This document shows, piece after piece, positions 45,531-57,575 of a stretch of DNA of 64,000 bases. The notes beneath the pieces were generated by a model. That model made no database searches, was not told where the DNA came from, and worked only from the letters and a program-made list of their open reading frames with translations. Source of the stretch: Ilyonectria destructans (Eukaryota; Ascomycota; Sordariomycetes; Hypocreales; Nectriaceae); NCBI GenBank assembly GCA_020740775.1, contig JAHEWK010000007.1:558001-622000 (forward strand). Direction: 5' to 3'. The position numbers were made by a program, and so were the translations under genes. Numbering within the stretch: position 1 is the first letter of the stretch; the number at the start of each line of letters is the position of its first letter.

Positions 45531-47236
45531 CTAGAGGCAAGTCGTACCTCCTGCCTCCTTCCATAAAAGGTCTGTAAGCTTTTCCATGTGCAACAGGTGA
45601 CCTCTTCGACGGTAGACGTAGATGGTGTAGGCGAAGCTTGCTGCAGTGACTGCCGTACCAGAAATCAGAGAAGGCCAAAAGAACTGCGATGGACGAAAGA
45701 ACAGAATCGTTGAAAAGTAGGAAAGGAGCTCAAAAGCATTTTGCCAAGCAGCTTCAACTGAAGAGAAGGAGCCACGTCTCTCAGCCTCCACTTCCTAAGC
45801 AAAGAATTAGTCTTTAAGTTGGGGTTGGTTGTTGTCTGAATTTGTTACCTCCTGCACAATGACTTGCATACACAAGTCGAAACCTCGAAGACCTAGCCGA
45901 CTCACAATGGTCCCAATGACGAGACCGCCAGCAGAAACGACTGGATTGTCCATGAAAACCCCAACAACGGTGATACCAGCGATAAGAGGTATGACCTGGC
46001 AATTGCTCAACCAGAGACCTGCTCGCACCGGTCCAATCCGGCCTATCAGCCAAGGCGCAACCCAGGTGGCCATGACCTCAAAAGCAACGCTTAAAGTTCT
46101 CGCAATGGCTATTTGTGTTGCATTGTAACCAGAGGCAATCAGGTATGTGACCATCTGACCGGAAAAGCTGAGAACAGTGAGATATAGTAGTGCGCCCGCG
46201 ATTGAGGGGAGAAATACGCGATGGTGGAAGTAGAAGCTGAAATCAGCAATGAACCGACCGAAAGCGACGCGGGTCCGGGTAATCGCCCCTGTAGTCGCAA
46301 TAGAATGTCCCCGAGGAGACCGTGGGCCTGGTTGGGCTGGCCGAGGCTTTGATCTACTCTCCCGGAGGTCTGAGACTTCGTAATAGATCCAAGCTATTGC
46401 GAAGTATTCTACCACTACCGAAGTAATGTTCATAGTGAAATTGGTGATAATAGCTGCCTCTGTCGACAAGCCATCAATCAGTGCAATGCAGAGAGGCCCG
46501 AGGAGCTTGCACAGGAGGTCAATCCGTCGCATCTGCGCATTCAAGGTAGCCAGGGCGGATATATCATTCTCGGCGAGGACAACGACCTATGAAAGTGATA
46601 TCGTCAGATGGGACTAGGATGTGGCAAGGAATATGTCGTAATTACGACAGTACTTACCCAGTCTTTCTCAATCGAGACGAGGTTTACGATGGAGTACAGC
46701 TTCTCGACACAGGCTAAGAAGGAGACAACGCCGAGCATGACTATGCGACCATTGTTATTCGATGGGAATCGGGTGTATAAGATGTAGAAGATGGCGCAAG
46801 AGGTTGCCACGGCCAATCGCTGGAAGACTGTGATTTTATTGTTAGTCAATGATCATGGAACTCGGTACGACAAAGGTCGTGAGGCGACATGCCTATAGAC
46901 GCGCGTACGACTTGGAGGCGGTCATTAGTATCGATGTATTGCCCAATTGCGGGTGCGAATATCACAGCGGAGAGACCTCGCGTGAGAGCATACACCGACA
47001 TGGGAAGCAACGTGCCGGGAAATATGGTTGCAAGATACAGCACTGCGCCGAACTCGAAGACTCGAGAGTTCCAAGTAGATAAGAAGTGAGATAGATAGAG
47101 ACGGTGCGCGATCCGAGGAGACACTCGATGCATTAACGCGACTGGGTCGCCATTGAGAATGTCAGCTCTGAGGAGAGCAGTATGTTCGTCTGGTGGGGCG
47201 ACTTCCACGTCGATACGAGGTCGTCGCGATTGCATG
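45531..47236 (-). CDS. Ferroportin-like (SLC40) metal exporter
   Basis: Multi-pass membrane protein predicted to export ferrous iron across the plasma or vacuolar membrane. Start MQSRRPRIDVEV at 47236, then a cytosolic tail, then LYLSHFLSTWNSRVFEFGAVLYLA, the ferroportin TM1 signature. Later exons carry VVLAENDISALATLNAQMRRIDLLCKLLGPLCIALIDG, the highly characteristic central ferroportin block, then FYFHHRVFLPSIAGALLYLTVLSFSGQMVTYL. The end is MEKLTDLLWKEAGG near 45531. About four to five exons with short introns (for example 46588-46660 and 45798-45850). Ferroportins are scattered in fungi and less common than in animals. It lies upstream of a Zn2Cys6 regulator on the same strand. Confidence 0.87.
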
Positions 47237-47768
47237 CTTGGCGAGCAAATGAGACGAGTCGAAGAAATAATAAATTGCAGGCAAATTGGCCATAATTTCC
47301 CTACCAAGGAAGAGACTCTTATATACAAGTATGAATAGCTAACAGCTTTTGTGAGCTGATCTCAGAGAATGCCGTCACTTGACGCCCCGCGGTTCCGATA
47401 TTGACGGAGGCACCAAAGCTCCGTACTCCGTGGCCTGTGCAGAGAACCATGTCCCCTGACTAATCTACAACCGGATTAGATGCGGGAATGCGATCGGAGC
47501 CAGGATAATCGCCAGATCAGGGAAGAATTATCGGATTTGAAGTGCGTTTACCCGTCATCGACGGAGCGAGAGTATACACGAATATGAATTTGGGTTGAGC
47601 GATGGGCCGCTGTACGAAGCTCGAGTAATGTCGCAATTGCCAGAGCTCGCCGTGAGCGTTGGATAGTTTGAATCTCTGATTTCAATTGCAGGCCGCTTGC
47701 ACTTTTCACTCTAGCTCTCTACCACAATAATTTGTACGGAATGACCATTGTCGGCAATACGTTCCCGC
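47237..47768. other. Intergenic region between ferroportin and regulator
   Basis: About 530 bp; promoter of the ferroportin gene and 3' end of the regulator. No gene seen. Confidence 0.45.
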
Positions 47769-50009
47769 TTAACCCAGTTCGTGCCTTTCTTCTCTCTTTG
47801 CCTTCGAAATAGCGCAACTCCCAAGCCGTACTAGCTCCATTATAAAGTCATTTGTTTGTTGTACATGGTCAACCTCGTCATGTGAGAGTGTACCCAATGG
47901 CATACTGTGGATTATGCCGACGGCTGATACTAAAAGTTCAATATCTAGTTGTACTCGGGTATCAAGGGGGTGTAGTATGATGTTTGTGAACAGAGACATG
48001 GCAGCCACGGTAGAATAGAAGACGATGTGCCTATTAGCACATTAGCATTGGTCCTTGCGAGGTATCATTTAGACTCACCAAAATGCTTCTTCCGCTAACA
48101 CAGATATGGGGGTCTTCAAAAATAGGAGAGTGGAGCGGCTCGCTTCTAACGTAAGATCGGTGCTTGAATGGGCAACGATATGGAGATCTTCGGGCAAATC
48201 ATCAGCCTCGGGGCTATCAGCGCCGCACCTTCTAACCGTCGTATGAATTGCCGTCGTGAGGTAGTGGTACTCCAGTTGCAGGTTGATATATCGAACTTTT
48301 TGCGGGGTTTTCATCTCAGCTGGAAGAAGAGGGCGATTTGGAGGAATGGAAAGTTTGGGGCGAAATTCAGGGGGGATGGAGATTCGCCAGCTTTCAAGCT
48401 CGTCATCCAGCTGGCGAATATGGAGGAGTAGTTGGCTGTCGGTGATCCTAAAGGCCTGAGGTGAATAGAGAAGACGGCACGTTTTCTCTTTAAGATAGCT
48501 TAGGCCAGGGTCTCCAGGGAAATGAGGGTTGAAGGTCCCATCGGCATCGCGACTAGCTCCTGACTCTTCATCATCCGACCCGGCCGAGCAAGAGTAATAA
48601 CTCAAATAATCTTCGGGTGGGGTTAGATCACAATAATCCTCAGTGAGAAGGGGAGGTTGCCCGGAACGAAGTGAGATGTCTTTGTCCAACACGTAGCATA
48701 GCCAGAAGAGCATTCGGATGTGGCGGCTCTGTCGTTCTGTACAGGACAAAGGCTGGTATATGTGTCCGCCAAGCCCGCAAACCATGCGGCAGGCGATTGA
48801 ATGCATAAAGGTGGCATTCTGCCATTGACCGGTATATGTCTGATGCATTTGCTAACTGATATGAGTTGCGATCCCAGGATGATTGAGCTAAGGATGCAGA
48901 AGCTGAGCTTACCAACATGAGCACTGTCTGGAGGTTTACCAAGGTTGCATCCCCAGTGATATGTCCTAGCATACATTGCGCCTTGGCAGCACAAGTATCG
49001 CTCTTGATAGAAAGAGAGACCTCCCTGGACCGTTTTAGTTGACATATAATGGAGAGAGTGGCGTGAACACAAGCTATGGCTGATACATGTGCGGGCGATG
49101 AGGGCATGCCATTGAATGGTTTATATGCTGTTTCCAAGGTATCTTCAAACAATATTCTGTCCAGTATCGGGAAAACGAGCCGAGAAGGGGAACTGAAGAA
49201 ATCACTGAGAATCTTTTGAGTCACATTCTTATCGGGTAGCTCCCATAGCTCTTGAGAAGAGATATGCAGTTGAAGAGCTGAGAATGTCGAAGGAAGCAGA
49301 CCTTCCTGGCTGCCAAAAAGATGAAACTTTCCTAGATCAACATCTTGGCCGGTTCGGGACGATATCCATTTCTGGCCAGCCTCGGAAAGTAATGGTGTTC
49401 CCTTGTAGTACCAGTTCTGTCCCAAATGTCGTCCGGAGAAGCGAATTTGCCCAAACGAGAAATTGGGGAGCTGGGTGTTGGTCTGTGGTGAAACCAAGTG
49501 GGAGGAAGTAGATTCAGGAACAGAGGACTGCCCGCTAAGACTAGATGGAGTCACGTATTGAAGAGGTTCATCTTGCTCGGTAGCCGGAGTTGTTAACTCT
49601 GCGGGACTGGGTGACACTTCACGAGGCGTCTGATTATTGGCCGTACTCTGAGCTAGAGCACCCTCAAGTTGCTCAATGCGATTGAACAACTCATGTATGT
49701 CACTCAATTTGGCTCTAGTGCGACAACAAGCCGTCAAGGCGCACGTTAGACAGGAGCCTTGGCGTATTTAAGAATGCAAACGTACCTGTTCTTTGTGTTT
49801 CTTTGCTTTGCTCTTGTAAATTTACAGGTCAGATTATGGTGACTACACCAGTTGCAGGGTGCACCTGGATCGGGGATAGAGCACTGGATCTAAGGAGAGG
49901 AAAGTCGGCATATCGTTCCATCGAAAGGATGTCTGCTCGGGAGAGGCCGGAAGATTTCGGGATATACCTTTCTCTTGTAGCATATGTCACATGCTCGTCT
50001 GGGAGGCAT
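47769..50009 (-). CDS. Zn2Cys6 transcription factor with fungal-specific TF domain
   Basis: Nuclear regulator. ATG at 50009 gives MPPRRACDICYKRK, then an intron of about 75 nt (GTATAT...CTTAG), then IQCSIPDPGAPCNWCSHHNLTC, completing the six cysteines of the binuclear zinc cluster. A linker near residues 60-80 has heptad-like leucines (IHELFNRIEQLEGALAQS). The C-terminal region matches the fungal-trans domain: FPILDRILFEDTLE, then after an intron MHQTYTGQWQNATFMHSIACRM, RHIRMLFWLCYVLDKDISLRSGQPPLL. It ends at 47769 after a final exon. Several short introns. It lies directly downstream of its neighbour ferroportin's promoter, so a metal-related role is possible but only inferred. A TGACTCA lies upstream at 50289. 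Confidence 0.85.
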
Positions 50010-50910
50010 GTTGGCGAGGCGTCGATACGATACCGTTGATTCTCCGCTCCAGAAGCGCCCAGCAATGAAGCTGGAAAGTTGGAAACAATGCTGCAGAATA
50101 CCGAGATGATTCTGTCGGAGCATCGGAGCCCGCATGACTGGACTGTACGGGCATCGTCACACCAATTCTAAAAAGCAAGCTTGGGCTAACTGGGACAAGT
50201 CTCTCCACTCTAGAAAATATCGCCAATTGTGCGTGTCGTAGGTTGCGATCTAGGCCCAGTTCGTATGGGTAGTGGGTACAATGATGACTGACTCAGCGGA
50301 GAAGGAATCAATTCACTCCGATTACATAACTCAAGACACCTGACAAGTCACGTTTTAATCATTCATTTGTACTGAAGCTTGAACAGGAGACGCAAACCGC
50401 AACCAAAAAGAGCCTCGAGGGATGAAGTTAAAGACGAAAATCGGCCAACGCAACTTGAGAAAATTTTGGTATTTTGAGCTGACATGAAATTTGGATAAAA
50501 CAACAAGATCAGCAGCTTGATCATCGTGACGTCATCCCAAGCTCGACTGTGAGGTGTGATTGGCATGTTGAGACTCAAACTCTTTACAAAACATTAGGAA
50601 AATGTTGGATTATGACCCTGTATGACGAAACCTCTGATAGATCAATACCCTGACCTTAATCAGAGGGGGCCGGGGGCATCCTAGATCAAGACAATCAACA
50701 GATTCAGGATTCACACCCTACTACTATTGAGCATTAATCCCTGGATCGAATGTGCTGTACGCTATCCAACAGAAAACCTTGATAGCAATCCGGGCGGAGT
50801 CATATTACTGGCACTCACTCTCCCAAAAGCTCACGATTACAACCATTGTGGTCAATTTATTTGATTACAAGGAAGATACAGCATCTACAGTCCTCTCTCT
50901 CATCGTGAAT
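50010..50910. other. Intergenic region with retroelement LTR fragment
   Basis: Promoter of the regulator and leader of the MYND gene, with an LTR-like fragment at 50603-50720. Confidence 0.4.
50603..50720 (+). repeat. Retroelement LTR-like fragment, copy 2
   Basis: Starts TGTTGGATTATGACCCTG and shares the block of about 40 bp GACCCTGTAT...CGAAACCTCTGATA...CCTGAC with 33701-33742. TGTTGG is a usual LTR start in fungal copia elements. No internal element sequence follows here, so this is a solo fragment. Confidence 0.5.
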
Positions 50911-51456
50911 ATGGCGACGTGCCCGGTTCGGTTCCAATTTTCCTGCGACAATATCCCTGAAGGTCTGAATTTTACTCACGAGATTTCGAAGAGTCTCGTC
51001 AGGCCTCTATCCCATGTCCAGCAAGATGATTCATACGTCTCTCGTTTTCAACGTGCAGTGCTGCCTTTTTTGAAAGAACACGAACCGGTTTGTCGCGCAG
51101 CGTCCAATCCGCTTTGCGGAATTTGCGGATCACCTATCGCGACCGTTCTGCAGACGCCAATGTCCTTTCTTCACGAAGAGGGTGATCCCTACGTTGGGGT
51201 TCTTGTCAACGGCGTGTGTGGGAAAGGCGAGTGCGAAAGCCAGATGCGACAAGCCATCCAGGAGGAGATGCTTGAAGTTGGGGCAGGGGCCGAGGCTCGG
51301 GTGGGACCTATAGTTTGCGCCGTGTGCGGAAAGATGGAAGGGGCCAGGAAGTGCGGCCGGTGCAAGGCTGTGGCATACTGTGGCAAAGACTACCAGAAGG
51401 CAGACTGGAAGACACACAAGCGAGTTTGTATATCTCGGGACGAAGAAATTGACTGA
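50911..51456 (+). CDS. MYND-type zinc finger protein
   Basis: Single exon, 181 aa, start MATCPVRFQFSCDN at 50911 (an in-frame upstream Met at 50752 exists but adds unconserved sequence). The C-terminus is a full MYND finger: CAVCGKMEGARKCGRCKAVAYCGKDYQKADWKTHKRVC, split here as CAVC, CGRC, YC, H and C ligands in the C-x2-C ... C-x2-C ... C-x3-C/H-x3-C order. A second CxxC pair (CGICGSP) lies near residue 72. MYND fingers mediate protein-protein contact. No SET domain is present, so it is not a methyltransferase of the SMYD type. Function unknown. Confidence 0.8.
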   Translation: MATCPVRFQFSCDNIPEGLNFTHEISKSLVRPLSHVQQDDSYVSRFQRAVLPFLKEHEPVCRAASNPLCGICGSPIATVLQTPMSFLHEEGDPYVGVLVNGVCGKGECESQMRQAIQEEMLEVGAGAEARVGPIVCAVCGKMEGARKCGRCKAVAYCGKDYQKADWKTHKRVCISRDEEID

Positions 51457-52149
51457 GCAGGGGAGTCACCTTGTAAGAGTCGCCTTGTAAGATGGAGAGT
51501 TATGGCTTGGTACAGGATAGTAGGGTGAAGAGGAGAAATGAATTCAAATATAGAGGCGCCCGATACTATAGCAGTGACTATTGTCTACTCTCTATGGGTA
51601 TATTTCTTGGGAGGGTGCCGGCTACGATGCGGCCGTGTTCCACCATCAAACCTGGGGGAGAGGCTAATGTAATCGAGGATTCATCAGCATTAACTATAGT
51701 CAACGGAGATAGGGGAGTGGTGAGGCTTTTGCATTGTCCGCTATGTGTGGCAGATGGAGGAGGCCTTCTGTCGCTTCTTGCGAAGTTGGATTCCCGTAGG
51801 ATGGCCCCCAACGTCACTGGCGCCCTCGGAGACGCGCTGTATCTTTGAAAGGGTGGATGGAGTGGCTCGGCCCTCCCAGCCAGCGGACCGCTTTGAAGGT
51901 GGAGTAGCGGTTGGAGTCGGCGAGGCCGGGGGGGCTTAGGCAGGCCTCGGCATGTAGGCCAAGTCAAGGACACGGAGGGCCAGTTGATTGGTGTCAGCGG
52001 TGCAGCCAGCTACCTTGGCAGCAACGCAGATCTACTTAGATAGGAGAACTCGTAACAGTGATCGTTATAGAGAGGGAGAGTCTTTTGGGGCATAAGACTT
52101 TTCGTCTCTTCGTTCCTCAAGGCATTTATTTCAGCTATCTACTCTCTAC
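51457..52149. other. Intergenic region with unrecognised ORF
   Basis: A 118-codon ORF at 51492-51848 (+) has no recognised domain. Otherwise 3' ends of the flanking genes. Confidence 0.35.
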
Positions 52150-54094
52150 CTAATCCTCCAACTTCTTCGCAGGGTCCTCCGTAAGAGAAGGCTGATCGCG
52201 GTCAAGATCATACATCTTTTCCTCCTCAGCATCATAGTGGTGGAAGATATACCAAAAGATACAGCCAGTAACAAATGAAGAGCAAGCGACGCCAGTGTAC
52301 ATCCACACAAACTTGGGGTCCACGGCCACAGAGACAAGAGCCTCAGAAATGGCGGAACCGAAAGCGTTGGTGAAGAGGTAGATACTCTGGACGAACGACT
52401 TCATGCTGGGAGGGGCCTTGGTGTAAGCGTACTCCAGACCCGTGACGGAAATAAAAATCTCCGAGAGACCGATGAAGATGTAGGCTGGTGTCTGAACAGC
52501 AATATGGACGTTGTTGGTCAGGTAACCATTTCCGTCTTTGCCAGCCTCACAGTTACCGGGTGACTCGTAGCAAGGGCCAGCGTTGTAGATGAGGTGCTGG
52601 ACGATAGCTGCGTAGGCGAGACAGATGGCGGCTAGCCAGAATCCAATGGTGATTCGCATGATGGGGCGCAGCTCGATTCCGGCCTTGCGAAGCAGGGGAT
52701 AAACGACGCTTTCGAGGATGGGTGTGAAGACCAAAATGGAGACGGGATCAAAGTTCTGCATAAAGTCGTTTGGCATGCCGTGGCCTCGCATTTGACCGGC
52801 TTGGGTCACGAAGTTGGTCGAGAATTGGCCGTAGCAAACCCAGAAGATGGGGTCTAGAAGAAGCAAGGTTAGCATGCACTATCAATCAGAACAGCACGAG
52901 ATCTAGTAACTTACAGAAGATGAAGACCTTGCAGGCACGGAGAGCTCGCTTGAGTTCTTCAACAAAGTGATCATTCCAGGGAACCACTCTCGTCTTGCCG
53001 TTGGCCTCACGCCACGAGGGCTTTGCTGCGTCCAGATTGCGCGCAGCAATCATCATTCCAAGTGCCTTGAACGCATCGGTAATGACAGAACCTTGGGGAG
53101 GGCGATCAATGAAAGAGTGTCGTCGTGTCACAAGAACAGTAATGCCGAGGTTGAACATGACGAAGCACATCAAGAAGGCGGTCCAGAAGCCCTTGTACTT
53201 CTCCATGAAAGGCGTCGCCATCAGCGAGAGTGAACCCAAGTTAATGCACCAATAGAAGATCATGTAGATTCTCTGGTACGTGATGGCGGGATCAATGATG
53301 ACGCGCTCTCCGCTCTTCTCCGTCTTGACGGCCATTCGGCGGCGCTGATACTGGTCGGCAATCAGAGGCGCAATGTTGGACTTGATACCGCCCGTGCCTA
53401 ATCCGATGACGATGATGGCGACGATGTATCCAGGCATGCTGGCGCCGTGGGCCAAAGCAGTTGGCAGAGCGGTGGTCCAGAGAATAACCAAACCAACCCA
53501 GTAGAAGCTACAGAAGATGAGGATGGTCTTGTACTTTCCGAGATATTGGTCGGCAATAATGGCACCGAGAATGGGGGTGACTGCATATGGATGTCAGATT
53601 GATTTCATCAAGGATGATGCACAGCAAGAACCTACCGTAGCAAAACCACTGGAAGAACAAGTTCAGACCAGTGGCGGCTTGGTGGCCCATCCCAAGACCT
53701 TTGGCACCATCGGATCCATCTTTACTGTTGCTAATGTAGTTCTGGAACAAGCCCTGGGCACCGTAGTAGGTGAAACGCTCTGTGAGCTCGACCACGGCGA
53801 TGAGGTAGGCCGAGGCGGGAAGATTCTCGCCAATACGGCGTAGGGTGCCCTTCTCGTATTCATTGGGCTCCTCTCCCTCTGCGGTAGGGGCCGACTCTGC
53901 ACTGGCGTTTAACGCGGCAGCGGCCTTCTCGTCCAAGCCGTACTGGATAACATTGCCGCTCGCGATGTCAGTCTCCGGCCTGAATGTCGGCTGAGCGACA
54001 GGTTCGACGCGTCTAAAAAGGATCAGCGAGGCGTTCCCCCACTTATAATATGCATGACGTACTTGTCGCTTTCTTTCTCTTGCGTGGATGCCAT
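52150..54094 (-). CDS. ptr2: Proton-coupled di/tripeptide transporter (PTR2/POT family)
   Basis: Plasma-membrane uptake of di- and tripeptides with protons. Start MASTQEKESDK at 54094; intron 1 (GTACGT...TTTTAG) restores AA/A and joins RVEPVAQPTFRPETD. The POT signature is seen as VVELTERFTYYGAQGLFQNYI (E-x-x-E-R-F on TM1) and GLGTGGIKSNIAPLIADQY, the classical PTR2 motif. FWVCYGQFSTNFVTQ and GLEYAYTKAPPSMKSFVQSIYLFTNAFGSA are later family blocks. About five exons, roughly 600 aa, ending PAKKLED at 52150. No defects seen. Confidence 0.9.
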
Positions 54095-56126
54095 GTTAAC
54101 GTGAATCACAAGTCTACAAGGAGAAGCAGACGAAAAAGAAAAGCAAAGCGGCCCAGATATAAGAAAGCCAAATGACCATCAAAAGACACGCAATTCGGCC
54201 ATTTCTCAGCTGGTGTTGTATACAACGTAGTATGGCACTTTTGCTCTTTGGCATTGTCGTACCACACCCGCTCACGGCTCGTCGGCAACAAATCCTTTCC
54301 CAAGTTGGAAGCTCCATCCAAGGACCTTTTGAAGAGCCTCTCTTATCCGGGCCGAAGAGGACAATAAGCGGGGTGTCGGAACTCGCCCGTGCACTAAAAC
54401 CGGGGATAACTTGGTCAACGACTGGGCTTACAAACGCTCCATGTGCTGCAAATTTTCTAGAATTATCACCGCATCTCCGGACCCGCATAACCCCACCAAA
54501 GCCGCGAGACCCGGCATTGCCACTCGTAATACGTACGACTTATTAAGTAATAGCTACAGAAGGGGAGGGATTAATACGCACTCGACGAGGAAATTGTCAC
54601 CCGAGGGAGATAAGGGAATAAACCGGGGATTGCTTTCTCTGGAGTAAGACGTCTTATAAATAAGCATCAGTGCAAGTCTGGTGACAATTGCTCCAATAGG
54701 TCATGCCAAGTGATGTCACTATTCACGATCAGATTTCCCCTCATCGTTAGCCAACATGTGGTTACCGGAAAATGCCTTCCTAAATGGGTCTTGGCCTTTA
54801 GCTGGTTGTTTCGGAGACTTTTAATGTCCGGGGCAATGTCCGTACATCTAAAGAAATATGGGCCAGTTTGCGTGGTCTCTCCACAATGGCCCGGCCTCCA
54901 CATCTTCCTTTCATATCAACACCATGTCCTCCTTCATTTCAGCATTGTCGGTCTCAAACGGGGTAATAATGCTCACCAGCCTCCCTCGTTGCCCTAAAAC
55001 AGGAAAACGCCATCTCGAACCCAGCCTACTCGTCATCATTGTTCTTTCCTGCTGGCAAAACCACCAGTCCAGCATTCAGCAATCCCGCTCTATGTTAGCG
55101 GGAATGTCACTGGGCGGGGTACTTGACTCGTCCTGTATTCTCTTCGCTCATTCGATTGCCACCTTTCCAGCATTGTCAAGATCATCGAAGGCCCCTTTGG
55201 AGGTTGAGATGCCGTACTAGCACAGGTGTCGCCATGGACTCCTTCCCACTCCAACTTTGCCGGGACTCTTCGGGTATTCGATCGGACCGTCAAGCCACCG
55301 AAGTCACCGGGGTAAGCATGACTCGACAGCAGGTTTGGCTTGTCAAATTATACCACCTGTGACCTGATAATGTGTTCTGCGACCGCGAATACATGTTGGA
55401 GTAGATTCGAAAGTCTACCGCGCCACGTTCCGCAAATGGTTCCTGTGTCAAAGAAGGGACTGAGAACTATGACCACAATGGAGTTGACCTCTGCTGGTGC
55501 TTTGCTGATACAACCCTCTAGCCTATGCTGAGGGATTGGCAATTCGGACTAAGATAAGCTCGGAAAATTCTTTCCAGATTACAGCAAGGTATGTGAAGCC
55601 CGTTTTTGTCTGAATGACTCGAGCAACTCCTGCAAACGCAATAGCCCTGTACTTTCGGAGTTCGGGCTGCCAAGTCGGTCATCTTGGACCAACAAGCTCC
55701 GCTGTCCTTGGAAAATCTTGTCGAATTCGGCACCTTGTGTCATTGTGCTGTCCCCGCAAAACTGGTGCGAAATCCTTATTTAGATCACGCTATTCTCCAG
55801 CAGCCCATAACGCTGGTCTCTCATCGGCAAAGCACACCCATACCAGTCGACTACGGTCTTCGTAGACATTACGGGGACAGAGTAATCACTCCTGGAATAT
55901 GCATCTCCTTGAAAGTGGTGGCCTCCAAATGGTTCACAGCGGGAGATGTCGCCACTCTATGTGGACTTGCCCGACGCGGCTCACTCAGTCCTCCCTGAAA
56001 TGCCTGAAACCTGTGATACCACATGGGTTGGACACGCCGCCTCAGGGGCTGGTTGTAGGCCTCGAGAGCAGCTCTGCATCGTGGAGTGCGTCTCATTTGC
56101 AACGCTCTGCACATGCTATTCAAGAA
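54095..56126. other. Two-kilobase gene-poor region
   Basis: No supported gene. Longest ORFs are about 80-125 codons (for example 54172-54546 and 55684-55998, both +) without recognisable domains. The region lies next to the pseudogene block. Confidence 0.4.
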
Positions 56127-56620
56127 TCATTTAACTATTGGAAAGTAACTGTCTTCGTCTTGAGAAACTCGCCAAGGCCCCACTGTACCATTGAACCGAC
56201 CCCATCCGCTAGACTTGACTCCTCCATGAGGGAGATCGAGGTTGTCGTGAACCGTCATTGAGTTAATATGGACCGCTCCGCTTTGAATTTCCTTGGCAAT
56301 CTTCAGCGCTCGTCGCAAGTCCTGGCTGAAAACGGCAGAACTAAGCCCATACTCGGTGTCATTGGCAATGCCAATCGCCTCTTTATCGCTCTTAATCGGG
56401 ATTAGCGAAACAGTGGGACCAACATATTCTTCATAGTACATGTCCATAGTACGATCAACCGTGGCAAGAATAGTAGGACGCAATCTATGCTTGTCCTCTC
56501 CGCCATTGACCCTGCTCGGTTTTTCTCCAGCAATGATATCTGCCCCGGCAGAATGCGCCTGTGCAATGAGTCTTCGGTCCTTTTCTGCACCAGCAGACAT
56601 GGCAAGAACAGGCTTTTCTG
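56127..56620 (-). pseudogene. Truncated aldehyde dehydrogenase fragment
   Basis: Minus-strand frame beginning near 56620 with KPVLAMSAGAEKDRRLIAQA and running through RPTILATVDRTMDMYYEEYVGPTVSLIPI, DTEYGLSSAVFSQDL and GAVHINSMTVHDN to GGVKSSGWGRFNG, the C-terminal third of a salicylaldehyde/vanillin-type ALDH. The NAD-binding part and catalytic Glu and Cys are absent upstream. Near the end, at the C run 56178-56181, one extra base shifts the frame: the shifted frame gives GEFLKTKTVTF then a stop at 56135, the normal family ending. So the fragment is both 5'-truncated and frameshifted. Confidence 0.75.
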
Positions 56621-56765
56621 ATATGTTTATTAGGGAGTGTTTAGGGTAGGTTTTGGTGTGAAGAGGGGGCTATTGCAAGACTTTTGGAACCCCACTTCAA
56701 CCTCTCAATATTTACATCTGCTGCAGAGTATTATTACCCAGAGAATCTACTCCCGTCCATTGTCC

Positions 56766-57575
56766 TCACTGCATCAGCTGCAAGAGCAAAGGCTTCTGTG
56801 CCGGAAGAGCCGGGGCAATTGAGCCATCCTCTCGGGCTTTCTTGAACTCGTCAATCTCTCGTCGATCCACCCAGTTTCCGTGGAATCCCAGCTTAAACTT
56901 GAGGGGCAATTTTATGCTGGCAACGAGCCCTGCGCTCAGTTTCTAGGCATGGAATACACAAATGTCGTTTCTCAGCTCGTCCAACCTGTTCATCAATGCC
57001 AAGAGGTATCCATGACCCTCTGGTGCGTCGGCTGATTCTGGGATAAAGACGGGTTCTTGAAACGTTGTGCCTGGCCCATCGAAGTATTCGTCGACCTCAC
57101 CAGTCTCCCAGTTATAGTGCGTCAATACGTGGAAGAGGCCGCCAGCTGGCGATCCGCACTTGGCCACATCATATGGCCTGCTTGGGTCGACCTGCAGCGC
57201 CCAGAACTAGCTATACTTGATTCCATTATAGCGCTCATCAATTCGTGTGAACTCAGACGAGAAGGGACATTCCTTAGCGAGCTCAACCCAGTCGCCAGAT
57301 CGCAGTATCTTGGGGTTGAATATCCATCTCGTCACCGGGGACTAGATTTTGTTGCGATGGGCGACTCTTCCGGGTTCCGCATCTTCAGGCGGGAAGAAGA
57401 AGAAGACGTTTCCATTCGCCACACCAACATCAAAGATGATTTTCCCGTCTTCCTCGTACGCCCCAGCCACGTCACCGTGAAATGCTGTCGTCGACCGTAC
57501 CTAGATAGCATCCTCTCGGTTGCCGCCGAGCCGGGGAAAGATCCCATACACCTGGTCTTCATTTGGGTCTCATGC
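56766..57575 (-). pseudogene. Carotenoid cleavage oxygenase (lignostilbene dioxygenase-like) relic with four TAG codons
   Basis: One uninterrupted minus-strand frame reads [118 protein letters not shown] and FKLGFHGNWVDRREIDEF, the C-terminal half of an iron-dependent carotenoid/stilbene cleavage oxygenase (two His ligand regions, HG and QEPVF-type, are in view). In-frame TAG codons stand at 57501-57503, 57342-57344, 57207-57209 and 56943-56945. No frameshift is needed, so only base substitutions have killed it. The N-terminal half is missing: at about 57570 the sequence changes to a DUF2306 gene. Confidence 0.75.
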
